Shown here one piece after another: positions 43,403-52,236 of a stretch of DNA of 64,000 bases. The stretch is taken from contig NZ_CP022685.1 of NCBI RefSeq assembly GCF_002556545.1, positions 2,418,001-2,482,000 of the forward strand, read 5' to 3'. Positions within the stretch are counted from its first letter, which is position 1. Every line of letters begins with the position of its first letter. This DNA is from Streptomyces formicae. GTDB taxonomy: Bacteria; Actinomycetota; Actinomycetes; Streptomycetales; Streptomycetaceae. Both the position numbers and the translations under genes were made by a program. The notes beneath the pieces are model-generated. The model searched no databases. It was not told the origin of the DNA and saw only the letters and a list, made by a program, of their open reading frames with translations.

Positions 43403-43870
43403 CTAGCCCAGGGACTTGCGCATCGCGCGGTGCGGAATGCCCGCATCCGGGAACTCGGGCCCGTACACCTCGTAGCCGAGGCGCTCGTAGAAGCCCAGGG
43501 CGTGCGTCTGCGCGTGCAGGTCCACCGCCGTCAAGCCACGCGCGCGTGCCGCGTCCTCGATCGCCCGCACCAGGGCCGCGCCGATGCCGAGCCCTCGTGC
43601 GGCCCGCGTCACCGCGAGTCGGCCGAGGGCGCCCACGCCCGCGTCGCCGCCGTTCTTCGCGGCGGCCGCGGCACCGGTGAGCAGCCGTCCCGTGCCCAGC
43701 GGCACGCCGTCGTCGCGGACGGCAAGGACGTGCACCGCCCTGGCGTCGTACTCGTCGTACTCGAGGTCTTCGGGCACCTGCTGCTCGGCCACGAAGACTT
43801 CCTTGCGGACCGCGAAGCAGGACTCCAGGTCCTCCGGGCTCTCCGCGACGCGAACGGCCGTGCCGCTCAC
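43403..43870 (-). CDS. GNAT family N-acetyltransferase
   Basis: A 155-residue acetyl-CoA-dependent acyltransferase. '[24 protein letters not shown]' is typical of the ElaA-like branch. The acetyl-CoA-binding loop is '[28 protein letters not shown]', followed by '[23 protein letters not shown]'. GTG at 43870 overlaps the stop of the pseudouridine synthase gene (GTGA). The acceptor substrate is unknown. Confidence 0.88.
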   Translation of the reverse strand: MSGTAVRVAESPEDLESCFAVRKEVFVAEQQVPEDLEYDEYDARAVHVLAVRDDGVPLGTGRLLTGAAAAAKNGGDAGVGALGRLAVTRAARGLGIGAALVRAIEDAARARGLTAVDLHAQTHALGFYERLGYEVYGPEFPDAGIPHRAMRKSLG

Positions 43871-44808
43871 GAGCTTTCCGCTCGCACCCGGTCGAGCGCC
43901 ACCTGGAGGTCGTCCGGGTAGCCGCTCTCGTACTCCACCCACTGGCCGTCGCCCGGGTGCTCGAAGCCGAGCCTGACCGCGTGCAGCCACTGGCGGGTGA
44001 GGCCGAGCCGCTTGGCGAGGGTCGGGTCGGCGCCGTACGTCAGGTCGCCGACGCAAGGGTGTCGATGGGCCGACATGTGGACGCGGATCTGGTGCGTGCG
44101 CCCCGTCTCCAGCTTGATGTCGAGCAGGGAGGCCGCGCGGAAGGCCTCGATGAGGTCGTAGTGCGTCACGGAGGGCTTGCCCTCGGCCGTGACCGCCCAC
44201 TTGTAGTCGTGGTTCGGGTGCCGGCCGATGGGAGCGTCGATCGTACCGCTCATCGGGTCGGGGTGGCCCTGGACCAGCGCGTTGTAGCGCTTGTCGACCG
44301 TGCGCTCCTTGAACTGGCGCTTCAGTGACGTGTACGCGCGCTCGGACTTGGCGACCACCATCAGCCCCGACGTACCGACGTCGAGGCGGTGCACGATGCC
44401 CTGGCGCTCCGCGGCTCCGGAGGTGGAGATCCGGTACCCGGCCGCCGCGAGGCCGCCGATCACGGTCGTCCCCGTCCAGCCCGGGCTCGGGTGAGCGGCG
44501 ACGCCGACCGGCTTGACGATCACGACGATGTCGTCGTCGTCATGCACGATCTCCATGCCCTCGACGGGCTCCGCGACGATCTGCACCGGAGCGGGCGCCT
44601 GCGGCATCTCCACTTCCAGCCAGGCGCCGCCGTGCACCCGCTCGGACTTGCCGACCACCGAGCCGTCGACCGAGACCTTCCCCGCCGCGGCGAGCTCGGC
44701 GGCCTTCGTACGGGAAAACCCGAACATGCGCGAGATGGCGGCGTCGACGCGCTCGCCCTCAAGGCCATCCGGGACGGGCAGGGTACGGATCTCGGGAATC
44801 GTGCTCAC
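43867..44808 (-). CDS. RluA/RluD-type pseudouridine synthase
   Basis: Isomerises uridine to pseudouridine, probably in the large-subunit rRNA. The 313-residue protein has an N-terminal S4 RNA-binding domain ('[30 protein letters not shown]') and the catalytic Asp in '[19 protein letters not shown]'. '[23 protein letters not shown]' is the second family motif. GTG at 44808 gives the normal N-terminus; CATACT lies 6 nt upstream, suggesting a leaderless mRNA. lspA lies just upstream, a common order in Gram-positive bacteria. Confidence 0.93.
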   Translation of the reverse strand: MSTIPEIRTLPVPDGLEGERVDAAISRMFGFSRTKAAELAAAGKVSVDGSVVGKSERVHGGAWLEVEMPQAPAPVQIVAEPVEGMEIVHDDDDIVVIVKPVGVAAHPSPGWTGTTVIGGLAAAGYRISTSGAAERQGIVHRLDVGTSGLMVVAKSERAYTSLKRQFKERTVDKRYNALVQGHPDPMSGTIDAPIGRHPNHDYKWAVTAEGKPSVTHYDLIEAFRAASLLDIKLETGRTHQIRVHMSAHRHPCVGDLTYGADPTLAKRLGLTRQWLHAVRLGFEHPGDGQWVEYESGYPDDLQVALDRVRAESS

Positions 44809-44858
44809 CCATTGAGTATGCAGGAGCCCACCGACACTCCCGCACCACAGGCTCCCGC

Positions 44859-44889
44859 GCTCCCGGCACGGCAGGCCCCCGCCGGGAGC
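44859..44889 (-). terminator. Hairpin after lspA
   Basis: GCTCCCGGC / GCCGGGAGC (44859-44867, 44881-44889), a 9-bp stem with a 13-nt loop, 25 bp beyond the lspA stop. A second small hairpin, CCACAG-CCC-CTGTGG, lies at 44892-44906. Both lie before the pseudouridine synthase start. Confidence 0.5.
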
Positions 44890-44914
44890 CTCCACAGCCC
44901 CTGTGGCAGGAGCC

Positions 44915-45658
44915 TCAGTCCTTGTGGACGGTCCCGTCGGGGTCCAGACCCCGGAAGGACAGCAGCACGATCAGGATGCCGCCGCAGACGATCGCCGAGT
45001 CGGCGAGGTTGAAGACCGCGAAGCCCTTGGGGGCGATGAAGTCGACCACCGCGCCCTCGAAGACGCCGGGCGAGCGGAAGAGGCGGTCCGTGAGGTTGCC
45101 GAGGGCTCCGCCGAGCAACAGGCCGAGCGCGATCGCCCACGGCAGGCTGTAGAGCTTGCGGGCGAGCCTGGCGATCACCACGATGACGCCCGCGGCGATG
45201 CAGGTGAAGATCACCGTGAAGGCCTCGCCGAACCCGAAGGCGGCGCCCGCGTTCCGGATCGCGTTGAACCGGAGCCAGTCACCGATCACGTCGATCGGCT
45301 CGTGGTGTTCCAGCTTGGCGACCACGATCATCTTGCTGATCAGGTCCAGGGCGTACGCGAAGACGGCCACCGCGAACAGCACGGCGATCTTCCGCTTTCC
45401 CTTGTCCTTCGGCCCGTCCGCCTCCGCACCGTCCGCCGCATCGCCGGACGTGCCCGCCGCCGCGCCTTTGGACTCCCCCTCGGACCCGTCGGACCCCTCG
45501 GACGCCCCCTTGGCGTCCGTGGCGTCCTTGGCGCCGTCGGACTCCGCGGCGGGCTCAGCCGCCGCGGCCGCGTCCGAGCCGGGAACGGACCGCTCCGGCT
45601 CGGCCCCAGCCGCCTCAGGGATGTCCGGCGTACCGATGATGCGCTCCGCCTCTGCCAC
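44915..45658 (-). CDS. lspA: Lipoprotein signal peptidase (signal peptidase II)
   Basis: Membrane aspartyl protease that removes signal peptides from diacylglyceryl-modified prolipoproteins. The 247-residue protein has four membrane helices from about residue 90 on. The catalytic aspartates are in 'GNLTDRLFR' and '[11 protein letters not shown]', with '[10 protein letters not shown]' earlier. The first ~88 residues are an Ala/Asp/Glu/Gly/Ser-rich, probably disordered acidic extension ending 'GPKDKGKRK', longer than in most bacteria. GTG at 45658 has GAGGGAC upstream. Lgt, which acts before it, is at 1627-2589. Confidence 0.95.
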   Translation of the reverse strand: MAEAERIIGTPDIPEAAGAEPERSVPGSDAAAAAEPAAESDGAKDATDAKGASEGSDGSEGESKGAAAGTSGDAADGAEADGPKDKGKRKIAVLFAVAVFAYALDLISKMIVVAKLEHHEPIDVIGDWLRFNAIRNAGAAFGFGEAFTVIFTCIAAGVIVVIARLARKLYSLPWAIALGLLLGGALGNLTDRLFRSPGVFEGAVVDFIAPKGFAVFNLADSAIVCGGILIVLLSFRGLDPDGTVHKD

Positions 45659-45736
45659 GTGAGTCCCTCAACCTAGGTACCTGACTGGGGACGAGCGTAC
45701 GGCACACGCGTACGGCCCCAAGCGCCCAGGCCGCAC

Positions 45737-46795
45737 TCAGTAGCGCCGCTCCTCCTTCTGCTTGCACTCCACGCACAGGGTCGCGCGCGGGAAGGCCTGC
45801 ATCCGCGCCTTGCCGATCGGGTTGCCGCAGTTCTCGCAGAGCCCGTACGTCCCCGCGTCGAGCCGCTCCAGGGCGCGCTCGGTCTGTTCGAGCATCTCGC
45901 GCGCGTTGGCGGCGAGGGACATCTCGTGCTCGCGCGTGATGTTCTTCGTGCCGGTGTCCGCGTCGTCGTCGCCCGCCCCATCTCCGGAGTCCCGCATCAG
46001 ACCGGCCAGGGACTCCTCAGACGAGGCGATCTCGCTGCCGAGCCGCAGCGCCTCGCTCTGGAGCTCGGCGCGGGCCTCCTCGACCTCGTCCGGGGTCCAG
46101 GGGTCCTCGCCGGGGCGCACCGCCAGCTCGCCGGGCTCCACGGCGGCGGCGCGCGCCTTGGGCACCGCCGTCGGCTTCTTCGCTGCGGTCGCCGTGCCCG
46201 GAGTCTTCTTCGCAACCACCGTCGTGGCTCCCGTCGTCTCCGCGGCCTCAGCCGCACCTTCGGCCACGGACGCGGCCGTCTTCTTCGCCGTGCTCTTCTT
46301 CGCCGTGCTCTTGTGCGTGGTGCTCTTCTTGGCGGCCGTCTTCTTGGCAGCCCCCTTCTTCGCAGGGGCGGCCTTCTTGGCAGCGCTCTCAGGAGTGTCG
46401 TCGACCGCGCTCTCCGGAGCCACCGCCTCGCTCTCGGCCGTCTTCTTGGCAACGGCCTTCTTGGCCCCTGCCTTCTTGGCAGCGGCCTTCTTCGCCGGGG
46501 CCTCCTCAGGCACCGCCTTCTTCGCAGCCGCCTTCTTCGCGGCCGCCTTCTCGGCGACGGTCTTCTTGGCGACGCTCTTCTTCGCCGCCGCCTTGGGCGC
46601 CGATGGCTCCGCCCCCTCCTCCGAGGACGCCTTCGCCGTCGCGGTCGCACGCGTGCCGTGCGCGCCACCCGTCGGGTGCGCGCCATTGGCTCCGTGCGCG
46701 CTCTTCTTTCCGCTCACGTCCTTGGCCGTCGCCGCGGCCGCGCCTGTGGATCTGCCGGACGCCGACTGCTGTACGGCGGTCTTCTTCGCCACCAT
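45737..46795 (-). CDS. DksA/TraR-type zinc-finger protein with histone-H1-like N-terminal tail
   Basis: A 352-residue protein in two parts. The C-terminal ~120 residues are a DksA/TraR-like module: a coiled coil followed by a Cys4 zinc finger, C320/C323 in 'CENCGNPIG' and C341/C344 in 'CVECKQ'. The N-terminal ~230 residues are almost only Ala, Lys, Pro, Thr and Ser, with repeated 'AAKKA' and 'AKKS' units like eukaryotic H1 or actinobacterial HupS tails, suggesting DNA binding. DksA proteins act on RNA polymerase through its secondary channel; this one is probably a DNA-tethered variant (inference). ATG at 46795. Confidence 0.88.
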   Translation of the reverse strand: MVAKKTAVQQSASGRSTGAAAATAKDVSGKKSAHGANGAHPTGGAHGTRATATAKASSEEGAEPSAPKAAAKKSVAKKTVAEKAAAKKAAAKKAVPEEAPAKKAAAKKAGAKKAVAKKTAESEAVAPESAVDDTPESAAKKAAPAKKGAAKKTAAKKSTTHKSTAKKSTAKKTAASVAEGAAEAAETTGATTVVAKKTPGTATAAKKPTAVPKARAAAVEPGELAVRPGEDPWTPDEVEEARAELQSEALRLGSEIASSEESLAGLMRDSGDGAGDDDADTGTKNITREHEMSLAANAREMLEQTERALERLDAGTYGLCENCGNPIGKARMQAFPRATLCVECKQKEERRY

Positions 46796-46808
46796 GGCCG
46801 CGGCCCCT

Positions 46809-46821
46809 TCACATATTGTGA
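46809..46821. promoter_or_regulatory. TCACA-TAT-TGTGA palindrome upstream of the DksA-like gene
   Basis: A 5-bp inverted repeat with a 3-nt centre, 14 bp before the ATG at 46795 and overlapping a -10-like CACAAT on the minus strand. It looks like a half-CRP-type operator; could be chance. Confidence 0.35.
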
Positions 46822-47082
46822 TCTTGCTCGCGAATCGTGCTGGGACGATAAATCGACTTCAGGCCCGCGGCAACGGGGCACGCCGCCAGATTCGCCGGCC
46901 CCACGGGTGCGGCGCGGCGAGTCTGCATGCGTTGTGCCCAACTCCCTGCCGGGTAATCCGCAGGCCGGGGCACGTCCGGATCCGCTCCGTCCGCGTCTGG
47001 CCATTCGGGTCACTCGGCGCGCGTGGACCCGCGCCCCGGAGGGCTCCCGGAAAACCGGTCGGCCGCCCCCGTCCGGGCGCCG
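46822..47082. other. Non-coding stretch between DksA-like and ileS leader
   Basis: Part of a 590-bp gap between divergent genes. I see no convincing gene, repeat or RNA in this portion; frames crossing it are short and of mixed composition. Confidence 0.4.
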
Positions 47083-47088
47083 TACACT
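47083..47088 (+). promoter_or_regulatory. -10 hexamer of the ileS T-box transcript
   Basis: TACACT, about 7 nt before the predicted start of the T-box leader. No good -35 is seen. Confidence 0.45.
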
Positions 47089-47094
47089 GGGCGA

Positions 47095-47385
47095 CAGCGA
47101 GAAGCGTGGATGGGGACGAGTAGCGGCGTACGCAGCCATGAGCGACCCGGGGACGGTGTGAGCCCGGGGGCCAGCGCGACGTGAAGATCACCCCGGAGCC
47201 GCCGGAAGAAAGCCGACGCCCTCAGCGAAGGCGAGTAGACCCGGTATCGCGACCCCAATGAGGGGGCTCACCGGCACAGACCCCGTTCCGGAGAGCCAAG
47301 GAGGGTGGTACCGCGGGAGCGCGCCTGACAGGGCGTGACGACTCTCGTCCCTCCGACGGAAGGCAGCACATCCGCCGGAGGATCG
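47095..47385 (+). promoter_or_regulatory. T-box riboswitch controlling ileS (translational type)
   Basis: The leader ends with the canonical T-box AGGGTGGTACCGCGG at 47302-47316, whose TGGT can pair with the ACCA end of uncharged tRNA-Ile. An isoleucine specifier ATC lies at 47187-47189 within GAAGATCACC. Downstream, TCCCTCCGACGGA (47348-47360) can pair with TCCGCCGGAGGA (47371-47382), which includes the Shine-Dalgarno GGAGG (47377-47381) five bases before the ATG. This fits the translation-controlling ileS T-boxes known in Actinobacteria: uncharged tRNA-Ile would free the ribosome-binding site. Confidence 0.92.
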
Positions 47386-50300
47386 ATGACGCAGTACCGC
47401 CAGGTGCCCGCCCAGGTCGACCTGCCCGCCCTCGAGCACGCCGTGCTCGACTTCTGGCGCGAGCAGCAGATCTTCGCCAAGAGCCTCGAGCAGTCCGAGG
47501 GCCGCCCCGAGTGGGTGTTCTACGAGGGCCCGCCGACCGCCAACGGCATGCCGGGCGCCCACCACATCGAGGCCCGCGTCTTCAAGGACGTCTTCCCCCG
47601 CTTCCGCACCATGCGCGGCTACCACGTGGCCCGCAAGGCCGGCTGGGACTGCCACGGCCTGCCGGTGGAGCTCGCGGTCGAGAAGGAGCTCGGGTTCAAC
47701 GGCAAGAAGGACATCGAGGCGTACGGCATCGCCGAGTTCAACGCCAAGTGCCGCGAGTCCGTGACCCGGCACACCGACGCCTTCGCCGCGCTCACGACCC
47801 GCATGGGGTACTGGACCGACCTCGACGGCGCCTACCGCACCATGAACCCCGAGTACATCGACTCGGTCTGGTGGTCCCTGAAGGAGATCTTCAACAAGGA
47901 CCTCCTGGTCCAGGACCACCGCGTCGCCCCCTGGTGCCCCCGTTGCGGCACGGGCCTCTCGGACCACGAGCTGGCGCAGGGCTACGAGACGGTCGTCGAC
48001 CCCTCCGTCTACGTCCGGTTCCCGCTCACCTCGGGGCCCCTCGCGGGCGAGGCCGCCCTCCTGGTCTGGACGACGACCCCCTGGACCCTGGTCTCCAACA
48101 CCGCCGTCGCCGCGCACCCCGACGTCACGTACGTCGTCGCGACCAACGGCGAGGAGAAGGTCGTCGTCGCCCAGCCCCTCGTGGAGAAGGCCCTCGGCGA
48201 GGAGTGGAAGACCACCGGCGAGTCCTTCACCGGTGCCGAGATGGAGCGCTGGACCTACCAACGCCCCTTCGAGCTGGTGGAGTTCCCCGCTGCGGCGCAC
48301 TTCGTGGTCAACGCGGAGTACGTCACGACGGAGGACGGTACGGGTCTGGTCCACCAGTCCCCCGCCTTCGGTGAGGACGACCTCAAGGTCTGCCGGGCGT
48401 ACGGCCTCCCCGTGGTGAACCCGGTCCGCCCCGACGGCACCTTCGAAGAGGACGTACCGCTCGTCGGCGGTGTCTTCTTCAAGAAGGCGGACGAAAAGCT
48501 GACCGAGGACCTCCAGGACCGCGGCCTGCTCTTCCGGCACACCCCGTACGAGCACAGCTACCCGCACTGCTGGCGCTGCCACACGGCGCTCCTCTACTAC
48601 GCGCAGCCGTCCTGGTACATCCGCACCACGGCGATCAAGGACCGTCTCCTCCAGGAGAACGAGAAGACCAACTGGTTCCCGGACTCGGTCAAGAACGGCC
48701 GCTTCGGCGACTGGCTGAACAACAACGTGGACTGGGCGCTCTCCCGCAACCGCTACTGGGGCACCCCGCTTCCCCTGTGGCGCTGCGAGAACGACCACCT
48801 CACCTGCGTCGGCTCGCGCGCCGAGCTCAGCGACCTCACGGGCACCGACCAGTCCGAGCTCGACCCGCACCGCCCGTTCATCGACGCGGTCACCTTCCCC
48901 TGCCCGACCTGCCAGGAGACGGCCACGCGCGTCCCCGAGGTCATCGACGCCTGGTACGACTCGGGCTCGATGCCGTTCGCGCAGTGGGGATACCCGTACA
49001 AGAACAAGGAGCTCTTCGAGAGCCGCTACCCGGCGCAGTTCATCTCGGAGGCCATCGACCAGACCCGCGGCTGGTTCTACACGCTCATGGCCGTGGGCAC
49101 CCTGGTCTTCGACGAGTCGTCCTACGAGAACGTGGTCTGCCTGGGCCACATCCTCGCCGAGGACGGCCGCAAGATGTCCAAGCACCTGGGCAACACCCTG
49201 GACCCGATCCCGCTCATGGACCAGCACGGCGCCGACGCGGTGCGCTGGTTCATGGCCGCGGGCGGCTCCCCGTGGGCGGCACGCCGCGTGGGCCACGGCA
49301 CCATCCAGGAGGTCGTCCGCAAGACGCTCCTCACGTACTGGAACACGGTCGCCTTCCAGGCGCTCTACGCCCGTACGTCGAAGTGGGCCCCCAGTGACGC
49401 CGACCCGGCGCCCGCGGAGCGCCCGCTCCTGGACCGCTGGCTCCTCAGCGAGCTGCACGCCCTCACCGACCAGGTCACCCAGGCCCTGGACAGCTACGAC
49501 ACGCAGCGCGCGGGCAAGCTCCTGTCGGTCTTCGTCGACAACCTCTCCAACTGGTACGTGCGCCGCTCCCGCCGCCGCTTCTGGCAGGGCGACAAGGCGG
49601 CCCTGCGGACCCTGCACGAGGTCGTCGAGACGATCACGAAGCTGATGGCCCCGCTGACGCCGTTCATCGCCGAGCGCGTCTGGCAGGACCTGATCGTGCC
49701 GGTCACCCCGGACGCCCCGGAGTCCGTGCACCTTGCCTCGTGGCCGGAGGCGGACCTCTCCGCCATCGACCCGCAACTGTCCAAGGAGATGGTGCTCGTC
49801 CGCCGTCTGGTCGAGCTCGGCCGGGCCACGCGCGCGGAGTCGGGCGTCAAGACGCGCCAGCCGCTGTCGCGCGCTCTGGTCGCGGCGTCCGGCTTCGACA
49901 CGCTCAACCCGGAGCTGCACGCCCAGATCACCGAGGAGCTCAATGTCTCCTCGCTGGCGTCGCTCTCCGAAGTTGGCGGTTCCCTGGTCGACACGACCGC
50001 CAAGGCGAACTTCCGCGCCCTGGGCAAGCGTTTCGGCAAGGGCGTCCAGGCGGTCGCCAAGGCCGTCGCCGAGGCCGACGCGGCCGCGCTCTCCCTGGCG
50101 CTGCGCGAGGGCACGGCGTCCGTCGAGGTCGACGGCGAGAAGGTCACGCTGGCCCCGGACGAGGTCATCATCACGGAGACCCCGCGCGAGGGCTGGTCGG
50201 TGGCGTCCGACTCCGGTGCCACGGTCGCGCTCGACCTGGAGATCACCGAGGAGCTGCGGCTCGCCGGTCTCGCCCGTGACGCGATCCGCCTGATCCAGGA

Positions 50301-50517
50301 GGCCCGCAAGAACAGCGGCCTGGACGTGGCGGACCGGATCGCCCTGCGCTGGACCGCCACGGACCCGGCGGTCATCACCGCCCTGTCCGACCACTCCGAG
50401 CTCATCTCGGACGAGGTCCTCGCCACGGACTTCGCTCAGGGCGAGGCGGACGACACCTTCGGGCAGCCGTTCACCGACGACTCCCTGAAGCTGACGTTCC
50501 GCCTCCGCAAGGCGTAG
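47386..50517 (+). CDS. ileS: Isoleucyl-tRNA synthetase (type 2, altered HIGH motif)
   Basis: Charges tRNA-Ile with isoleucine and edits valine. The 1043-residue length and C-terminal region fit the eukaryote-like type 2 enzyme common in Actinobacteria. The class I HxGH signature site reads G57-A58-H59-H60 in 'GPPTANGMPGAHHIEAR', i.e. GXHH, with Gly and His swapped; the KMSKS site is K596-M-S-K in 'GRKMSKHLGN'. 'GWDCHGLPVE' and the CP1 editing domain with 'TTPWTLVSNTAV' are intact. Type 2 enzymes are known for mupirocin resistance. ATG at 47386 follows the T-box-controlled Shine-Dalgarno sequence. Confidence 0.97.
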   Translation: MTQYRQVPAQVDLPALEHAVLDFWREQQIFAKSLEQSEGRPEWVFYEGPPTANGMPGAHHIEARVFKDVFPRFRTMRGYHVARKAGWDCHGLPVELAVEKELGFNGKKDIEAYGIAEFNAKCRESVTRHTDAFAALTTRMGYWTDLDGAYRTMNPEYIDSVWWSLKEIFNKDLLVQDHRVAPWCPRCGTGLSDHELAQGYETVVDPSVYVRFPLTSGPLAGEAALLVWTTTPWTLVSNTAVAAHPDVTYVVATNGEEKVVVAQPLVEKALGEEWKTTGESFTGAEMERWTYQRPFELVEFPAAAHFVVNAEYVTTEDGTGLVHQSPAFGEDDLKVCRAYGLPVVNPVRPDGTFEEDVPLVGGVFFKKADEKLTEDLQDRGLLFRHTPYEHSYPHCWRCHTALLYYAQPSWYIRTTAIKDRLLQENEKTNWFPDSVKNGRFGDWLNNNVDWALSRNRYWGTPLPLWRCENDHLTCVGSRAELSDLTGTDQSELDPHRPFIDAVTFPCPTCQETATRVPEVIDAWYDSGSMPFAQWGYPYKNKELFESRYPAQFISEAIDQTRGWFYTLMAVGTLVFDESSYENVVCLGHILAEDGRKMSKHLGNTLDPIPLMDQHGADAVRWFMAAGGSPWAARRVGHGTIQEVVRKTLLTYWNTVAFQALYARTSKWAPSDADPAPAERPLLDRWLLSELHALTDQVTQALDSYDTQRAGKLLSVFVDNLSNWYVRRSRRRFWQGDKAALRTLHEVVETITKLMAPLTPFIAERVWQDLIVPVTPDAPESVHLASWPEADLSAIDPQLSKEMVLVRRLVELGRATRAESGVKTRQPLSRALVAASGFDTLNPELHAQITEELNVSSLASLSEVGGSLVDTTAKANFRALGKRFGKGVQAVAKAVAEADAAALSLALREGTASVEVDGEKVTLAPDEVIITETPREGWSVASDSGATVALDLEITEELRLAGLARDAIRLIQEARKNSGLDVADRIALRWTATDPAVITALSDHSELISDEVLATDFAQGEADDTFGQPFTDDSLKLTFRLRKA

Positions 50518-50534
50518 AGGTACGCATAGCCGTA

Positions 50535-50579
50535 CGAAGGCCCGGTCCCGCCAAAGATCTTGGCGGGACCGGGCCTTCG
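50535..50579 (+). terminator. ileS terminator
   Basis: Perfect 20-bp inverted repeat (50535-50554, 50560-50579) with a 5-nt loop, 17 bp after the ileS stop. Because it is symmetrical it may work on both strands. Confidence 0.85.
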
Positions 50580-50646
50580 GCGTTGCGTACCCACGCACAG
50601 ATGAACGTTTCTGCACCAGCGCCCCGGCCGGAGAAGGGGACACAAA

Positions 50647-50683
50647 AGGGCCGGGCCCCCAGAAGATCTGGGGGCCCGGCCCT
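50647..50683 (-). terminator. divIVA terminator
   Basis: Perfect 17-bp inverted repeat (50647-50663, 50667-50683) with a 3-nt loop, followed on the minus strand by CCCTTTTGTG. It lies 35 bp beyond the divIVA stop. Confidence 0.85.
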
Positions 50684-50718
50684 GAACGCTGCCGACGCCT
50701 ACGGCGTGGTATCGCCCG

Positions 50719-51831
50719 TCAGTTGTCGTCCTCGTCGATGAGGAAGCCACGCATCGGCGACGGAGCCTGCTGCATCGGAGCCGGGCCCTGCGGCCGCACC
50801 GGTGCCATCGGCTGGGTCATCGCCGGGGACATCTGCTGCTGGCCGCCGTAGGACGGACCACCGGTGGGCTGGTTGTTGCCGCCCATCGACTGGTTGCCGC
50901 CGTAGGACGGGGCACCCGCGCCGGCCGGAGCCATCGAAGGCGCCGGGGACGGCGGCAGCGAGGCGGTGGCCGGAGTGCGCGGCGGGGCCAGCGAGTCGTC
51001 GGCCTGGGTCTCCAGCTGACGCAGCTGCGACTCCAGGTAGGACTTCAGACGCGTGCGGTACTCGCGCTCGAAGCCGCGCAGGTCCTCGACCTTGCGCTCC
51101 AGCGTGGCGCGGGCGGACTCCAGGGAGCCCATCGCGACGCGGTGCTTCTCCTGCGCGTCCCGCTCCAGGGCGTCGGCCTTGGCACGGGCGTCACGCTCGA
51201 GGCCCTCGGCGCGCGAACGGGCCTCGCCGACGATCTTGTTGGCCTCGGAACGGGCCTCCGCGATCGCCTGGTCAGCGGTCTGCTGCGCGAGGGAGAGGAC
51301 ACGGGCGGCGCTGTCGCCACCGGGGCCCTGACCGGGCTGCGGCATCTGCGGACCATGGCCGCCCATGGGACCGCCCATCGGGCCACCCATCGAACCCTGA
51401 CCCATCGGACCCTGACCCATCGGGCCGGGACCCTGCGGACCGCCCTGCGGGCCGTGCCCACTGGGGCCTGCGGGCAGTTGCGGCGCACCACCCGGCAGCT
51501 GCGGCGGGCCGCCCATCGGGCCGCCCATCTGCTGCTGCTGCGGCGGGACCGGCTGCGGACCCGATATTGCGGCAGGCACGGGGGCGCCGGGACCACGCTG
51601 GTCCTGGGGCCCGTCGGGGCCCTTGCGCATTCCGCCCTGCTGCTGGTTCTGCGCGGCGGCACGGGTGGCCGCGGCCAGCTTGGCGCGCAGGTCCTCGTTC
51701 TCGCGGAGCAGGCGGGTCAGTTCGGCTTCGACCTCATCGAGGAAGGCATCGACCTCGTCCTCGTCATAGCCTTCTCGGAGGCGGACGGTCGTGAACTGCT
51801 TGTTCCGCACGTCCTCGGGGGTCAACGGCAT
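50719..51831 (-). CDS. divIVA: Polar growth determinant DivIVA
   Basis: Coiled-coil protein that gathers at hyphal tips and directs polar cell-wall growth in Streptomyces. The 370-residue protein starts with the conserved lipid-binding region 'MPLTPEDVRNKQFTTVRLRE', a first coiled coil (about 24-60), a long Pro/Gly/Gln/Met-rich linker (about 64-170) with GPMGQ and GPMGG repeats, a second coiled coil (about 175-275), and a disordered tail ending 'MRGFLIDEDDN'. It lies last in the division cluster but 46 bp from yggT, and may have its own promoter. Essential in S. coelicolor. Confidence 0.97.
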   Translation of the reverse strand: MPLTPEDVRNKQFTTVRLREGYDEDEVDAFLDEVEAELTRLLRENEDLRAKLAAATRAAAQNQQQGGMRKGPDGPQDQRGPGAPVPAAISGPQPVPPQQQQMGGPMGGPPQLPGGAPQLPAGPSGHGPQGGPQGPGPMGQGPMGQGSMGGPMGGPMGGHGPQMPQPGQGPGGDSAARVLSLAQQTADQAIAEARSEANKIVGEARSRAEGLERDARAKADALERDAQEKHRVAMGSLESARATLERKVEDLRGFEREYRTRLKSYLESQLRQLETQADDSLAPPRTPATASLPPSPAPSMAPAGAGAPSYGGNQSMGGNNQPTGGPSYGGQQQMSPAMTQPMAPVRPQGPAPMQQAPSPMRGFLIDEDDN

Positions 51832-51877
51832 CTCTTCACCTCAACGTAGTCGTCGGCATTCGGCAAGACCGTATCGT

Positions 51878-52168
51878 TCACACCAACACCGACCTCACAA
51901 TGGTGATCAGGATGTAGACGATGATCATCAATACGAAGAAGGACAGGTCGAGCGCCACGCCCCCGAGACGCAGCGGCGGAATGAACCGCCGCAGAAGCTT
52001 GAGCGGTGGATCAGTGACAGTGTAGGTGGCCTCCAGAACGACCACCATCGCCTTGCCGGGTTGCCATGAGCGGGCGAACTGGAAGACGTAGTCCATGACC
52101 AACCGGAAGATCAGCACGATGAGGAAACACATCAACGCGATGTAGAGCACCTGTCCAACAACGCCCAT
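51878..52168 (-). CDS. yggT: YggT family membrane protein (YlmG)
   Basis: A 96-residue protein with two membrane helices (about 3-25 and 72-94) and the loop motif 'TDPPLKLLRRFIPPLRLGG', diagnostic of the YggT/YlmG family found next to sepF in Gram-positive bacteria. Role in osmotic tolerance or division has been suggested, mechanism unknown. Upstream gene is sepF (68 bp away). Confidence 0.92.
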   Translation of the reverse strand: MGVVGQVLYIALMCFLIVLIFRLVMDYVFQFARSWQPGKAMVVVLEATYTVTDPPLKLLRRFIPPLRLGGVALDLSFFVLMIIVYILITIVRSVLV

Positions 52169-52236
52169 CTTCGCGCTTCCCTCTCCCCATGCTTCTGTGC
52201 TACTCGATCCGGTACTGCTACTGCGTCACTTGCGTC

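Noticed and set aside
47188..50643. A 1151-codon frame antisense to ileS
   Set aside because: No recognisable domain, Arg/Gly/Val/Leu-rich shadow of a well-identified gene.
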